Shown here: one piece after another, positions 5,168-7,224 of the stretch
Layout of the letters: every line of letters begins with the position of its first letter
Position numbering within the stretch: the first letter of the stretch is position 1
Assembly (NCBI RefSeq): GCF_938020365.1
Contig: NZ_CALIIB010000088.1
Span: forward strand, 1 to 7,224
Reading direction: 5' to 3'
Source of the DNA: an uncultured Streptococcus sp.
GTDB lineage: Bacteria > Bacillota > Bacilli > Lactobacillales > Streptococcaceae
DNA: 7,224 bases
Notes under the pieces: model-generated
Seen by the model: the letters and a program-made list of their open reading frames with translations, nothing else
What the model was told of the DNA's origin: nothing
Databases searched by the model: none
Position numbers and translations under genes: made by a program

Positions 5168-6886
5168 ATGACCTATCAAGATAACTTCCAAACATGGCTT
5201 GATTTTGCTGAACTTCCTGATTATCTTCGGAAAGATTTAGAAGGTATGGACGAAAAAACTAAGGAAGATGCCTTTTATACAAACCTTGAATTCGGTACTG
5301 CTGGTATGCGTGGTTTAATTGGCGCTGGTACCAACCGTATCAATATCTATGTTGTCCGTCAGGCAACCGAAGGTTTGGCTCGCTTGATTGAAGAAAAAGG
5401 TGATGAGTTCAAAAAACGCGGTGTTGCGATTGCTTACGACTCTCGTCATTTTTCACCAGAATTTGCCTTTGAATCTGCTGCTGTTTTAGCTAAGCACGGT
5501 ATCAAGTCTTATGTCTTTGAAAGCCTGCGCCCAACTCCAGAACTTTCATTTGCAGTGCGCCATCTAGGAACTTTCGCTGGTATCATGATTACAGCCAGCC
5601 ACAACCCTGCTCCATTTAACGGCTACAAGGTATATGGTGAAGACGGCGGTCAAATGCCTCCGCATGATGCAGATGCATTGACTGACTACATCCGTACGAT
5701 TGAAAATCCTTTTGCGATTGAGGTCGCTGATGTTGAAGCTGAAAAAGCTTCTGGCTTGATTGAAGTTATCGGCGAAGCTGTCGATGTAGAATACCTCAAA
5801 GAAGTCAAAGATGTGAACATCAACCCAGCCTTGATTGAAGAATTCGGTAAAGACATGAAGATTGTCTACACACCACTTCATGGTACTGGTGAGATGTTGG
5901 CTCGTCGTGCTTTGGCTCAAGCTGGATTTGATTCTGTTGAAGTTGTTGAAGCTCAAGCTGTAGCTGATCCTGACTTCTCTACTGTTAAGTCTCCAAACCC
6001 TGAAAGCCAAGCAGCCTTTGCCTTAGCTGAAGAATTAGGCCGTAAAGTTGGTGCAGATGTCTTGGTCGCAACTGACCCAGATGCTGACCGTGTCGGTGTA
6101 GAAGTTCTGCAAAAAGACGGCAGCTACCTCAACCTTTCAGGTAACCAAATCGGTGCTATCATGGCTAAATACATCTTGGAAGCTCATAAGAGTGCAGGAA
6201 CTCTGCCAGCTAACGCTGCTCTCTGTAAGTCTATCGTTTCTACTGACTTAGTGACTAAGATTGCTGAAAGCTACGGCGCAACTATGTTCAACGTTTTGAC
6301 AGGTTTCAAATTTATCGCTGAAAAGATTCAAGAATTTGAAGAAAAACACAACCACACCTACATGATGGGGTTTGAAGAAAGTTTCGGTTACTTGATCAAA
6401 CCATTCGTACGTGATAAAGATGCAATCCAAGCTGTTTTAGTCGTGGCTGAGCTTGCTGCCTACTATCGCTCACTTGGCTTGACTCTGGCTGACGGTATTG
6501 AAGAAATCTACAAAGAGTACGGTTACTTTGCTGAAAAGACTATCTCTGTCACTCTGTCTGGTGTTGATGGAGCCGAGCAAATCAAGGCTATCATGGCTAA
6601 ATTCCGTGACAATGGTCCGAAAGAATGGAACCAAACAGCTATTACTGTCGTAGAAGACTTTAAGGCTCAAACTGCTACTGCTGCAGATGGTACTGTTACA
6701 GCTCTTACGACTCCTCCAAGCGATGTGCTGAAATACACCTTGGCTGATGGTTCATGGATCGCTGTTCGTCCTTCTGGTACTGAACCAAAAATCAAGTTCT
6801 ACATTGCCGTTGTCGGTGATAGCAATGAAGATTCACAAGCTAAGATTGCAAATATTGAAGCGGAAATCAATGCTTTTGTAAAATAA
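5168..6886 (+). CDS. pgm: Alpha-phosphoglucomutase
   Basis: This enzyme interconverts glucose-1-phosphate and glucose-6-phosphate in the cytoplasm, linking glycolysis to UDP-glucose and so to cell-wall glycolipid, capsule and other polysaccharides. The 572-residue protein belongs to the alpha-D-phosphohexomutase superfamily, PgcA-like branch. Motifs by domain are FGTAGMRG (42-49); the active-site loop TASHNP (142-147) with phosphoserine Ser144; the Mg-binding loop DPDADR (303-308); the sugar-binding GFEES (401-405); and the phosphate-binding loop RPSGTEPKIK (534-543). GFEES fits a phosphoglucomutase or phosphomannomutase of this branch rather than GlmM, which is shorter. The ATG follows AAAGGAG (5152-5158) by 9 bases. 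The gene is monocistronic, with its own promoter, a structured leader and a terminator. Some phosphomannomutase activity cannot be excluded. Confidence 0.96.
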   Translation: MTYQDNFQTWLDFAELPDYLRKDLEGMDEKTKEDAFYTNLEFGTAGMRGLIGAGTNRINIYVVRQATEGLARLIEEKGDEFKKRGVAIAYDSRHFSPEFAFESAAVLAKHGIKSYVFESLRPTPELSFAVRHLGTFAGIMITASHNPAPFNGYKVYGEDGGQMPPHDADALTDYIRTIENPFAIEVADVEAEKASGLIEVIGEAVDVEYLKEVKDVNINPALIEEFGKDMKIVYTPLHGTGEMLARRALAQAGFDSVEVVEAQAVADPDFSTVKSPNPESQAAFALAEELGRKVGADVLVATDPDADRVGVEVLQKDGSYLNLSGNQIGAIMAKYILEAHKSAGTLPANAALCKSIVSTDLVTKIAESYGATMFNVLTGFKFIAEKIQEFEEKHNHTYMMGFEESFGYLIKPFVRDKDAIQAVLVVAELAAYYRSLGLTLADGIEEIYKEYGYFAEKTISVTLSGVDGAEQIKAIMAKFRDNGPKEWNQTAITVVEDFKAQTATAADGTVTALTTPPSDVLKYTLADGSWIAVRPSGTEPKIKFYIAVVGDSNEDSQAKIANIEAEINAFVK

Positions 6887-6894
6887 GCAATTAT

Positions 6895-6927
6895 AAAAGA
6901 TGAGACGAACCAATCTCATCTTTTTTT
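6895..6927 (+). terminator. Terminator of pgm
   Basis: AAAAGATGAGA (6895-6905) pairs perfectly with TCTCATCTTTT (6914-6924), 11 bp around an 8-base loop, and the T run continues to 6927. It starts 9 bases after the pgm stop codon and separates pgm from the following gene. Confidence 0.93.
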
Positions 6928-6959
6928 CGTATCAAATCTAAGCAATTTTAGAAACTTTA

Positions 6960-6968
6960 TGGCATACT
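6960..6968 (+). promoter_or_regulatory. Candidate extended -10 promoter for the thioredoxin-like gene
   Basis: TG-G-CATACT (6960-6968) has the extended TGn element and four of six -10 matches. A clear -35 is lacking (TAAGCA at 6939-6944 is weak). The start point would be near 6975, just before the GAGG ribosome site at 6987-6990. A promoter is needed here because a terminator closes pgm. Confidence 0.45.
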
Positions 6969-6997
6969 AGTTTTATCAAAAGAAATGAGGATTATTT

Positions 6998-7224
6998 ATG
7001 GAACAATTTGCTCAAAATATTAAAGACCTTGAAGTCACAACTGTTGACCGCGCTCGTCAAGCGATTGCTGAGAAAGAGACTGCAACTTTCTTTGTAGGTC
7101 GCAAAACTTGCCCTTACTGCCGTAAATTCGCTGCTACTCTTGCAGGTGTTGTCGCTGATACCAAGGCGCATATTTTCTTTATCAATAGCGAAGAAGCTAG
7201 CGAATTAGAGAAACTGCAAGCCTT
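6998..7224 (+). CDS. Thioredoxin-fold protein, bacteriocin-transport-accessory (PedC/BrcD) type, 3' truncated by window
   Basis: Only the first 75 codons are present; the frame is open at the window edge. The sequence starts MEQFAQNIKDLE and holds a thioredoxin-type redox motif CPYC at residues 38-41, preceded by a hydrophobic beta strand (ATFFVGRKT, 29-37) and followed by a helix and a second strand (HIFFINSE). CPYC is the glutaredoxin-like version of the CxxC site, suggesting disulfide exchange. No signal peptide is visible, so it is probably cytoplasmic. Its start and its place next to pgm match the streptococcal gene often labelled putative bacteriocin transport accessory protein (recalled from pneumococcus). 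That label comes from pediocin-type clusters; no bacteriocin gene is seen here, so a general thiol role is equally likely. The ATG follows GAGG at 6987-6990. Confidence 0.85.
   Translation, partial: MEQFAQNIKDLEVTTVDRARQAIAEKETATFFVGRKTCPYCRKFAATLAGVVADTKAHIFFINSEEASELEKLQA

Noticed and set aside
5564..6010. 148-codon open frame on the minus strand inside pgm
   Set aside because: It is antisense to the conserved core of pgm; its product resembles no known family and its length is explained by the codon bias of pgm.
6998..7224. Bacteriocin locus suggested by the accessory-type thioredoxin gene
   Set aside because: No bacteriocin precursor, immunity or export gene is present in the window, and the neighbour is the housekeeping gene pgm; the label alone does not support a bacteriocin system.

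Overview
The window looks like ordinary core chromosome from a Streptococcus, probably of the oral sanguinis/mitis type. The grounds are: moderately AT-rich DNA; streptococcal-type Fhs, separate (unfused) CoaB and CoaC proteins, a pantothenate-type ECF S component and a PgcA-type phosphoglucomutase; a bacteriocin-accessory thioredoxin next to pgm, an order I recall from pneumococcus; and strong extended -10 promoters. The species is an inference and could not be tested. There are no RNA genes, insertion sequences, CRISPR arrays or phage genes.

Left part, minus strand (1-2976). fhs (formate-tetrahydrofolate ligase) is transcribed leftward from an extended -10 promoter at about 3005-3013, with a PurR-box-like site upstream. 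It ends in a one-way terminator at 1249-1287. Just beyond lies a coupled pair of poorly known envelope genes: a four-helix membrane protein with a TTG start, overlapping by one base a DUF5052-like lipoprotein. A further leftward gene seems to begin in the last 17 bases.

Middle, plus strand (3186-4973). coaB, coaC and an S component overlap one another (by 4 and 17 bases) and form a coenzyme A operon. The S component probably imports pantothenate. CoaB and CoaC carry out the middle steps from 4'-phosphopantothenate to 4'-phosphopantetheine. The -10 of the coaB promoter sits so close to the ATG that the mRNA should be leaderless. The operon ends in a strong hairpin that contains the last stop codon.

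Right part, plus strand (4974-7224). pgm (phosphoglucomutase) is a single-gene unit with its own promoter and terminator. Its upstream region is unusually structured: a 16-bp inverted repeat overlaps the -35 region, a cre-like CcpA site covers the -10 and start point, and the 5' leader can form a long hairpin. After the pgm terminator, a PedC/BrcD-like thioredoxin-fold gene begins and runs off the window.

No new multi-gene system was found. The most interesting signals are regulatory (leaderless coaB, the PurR box at fhs, the layered control region at pgm), together with the unassigned membrane protein/lipoprotein pair.
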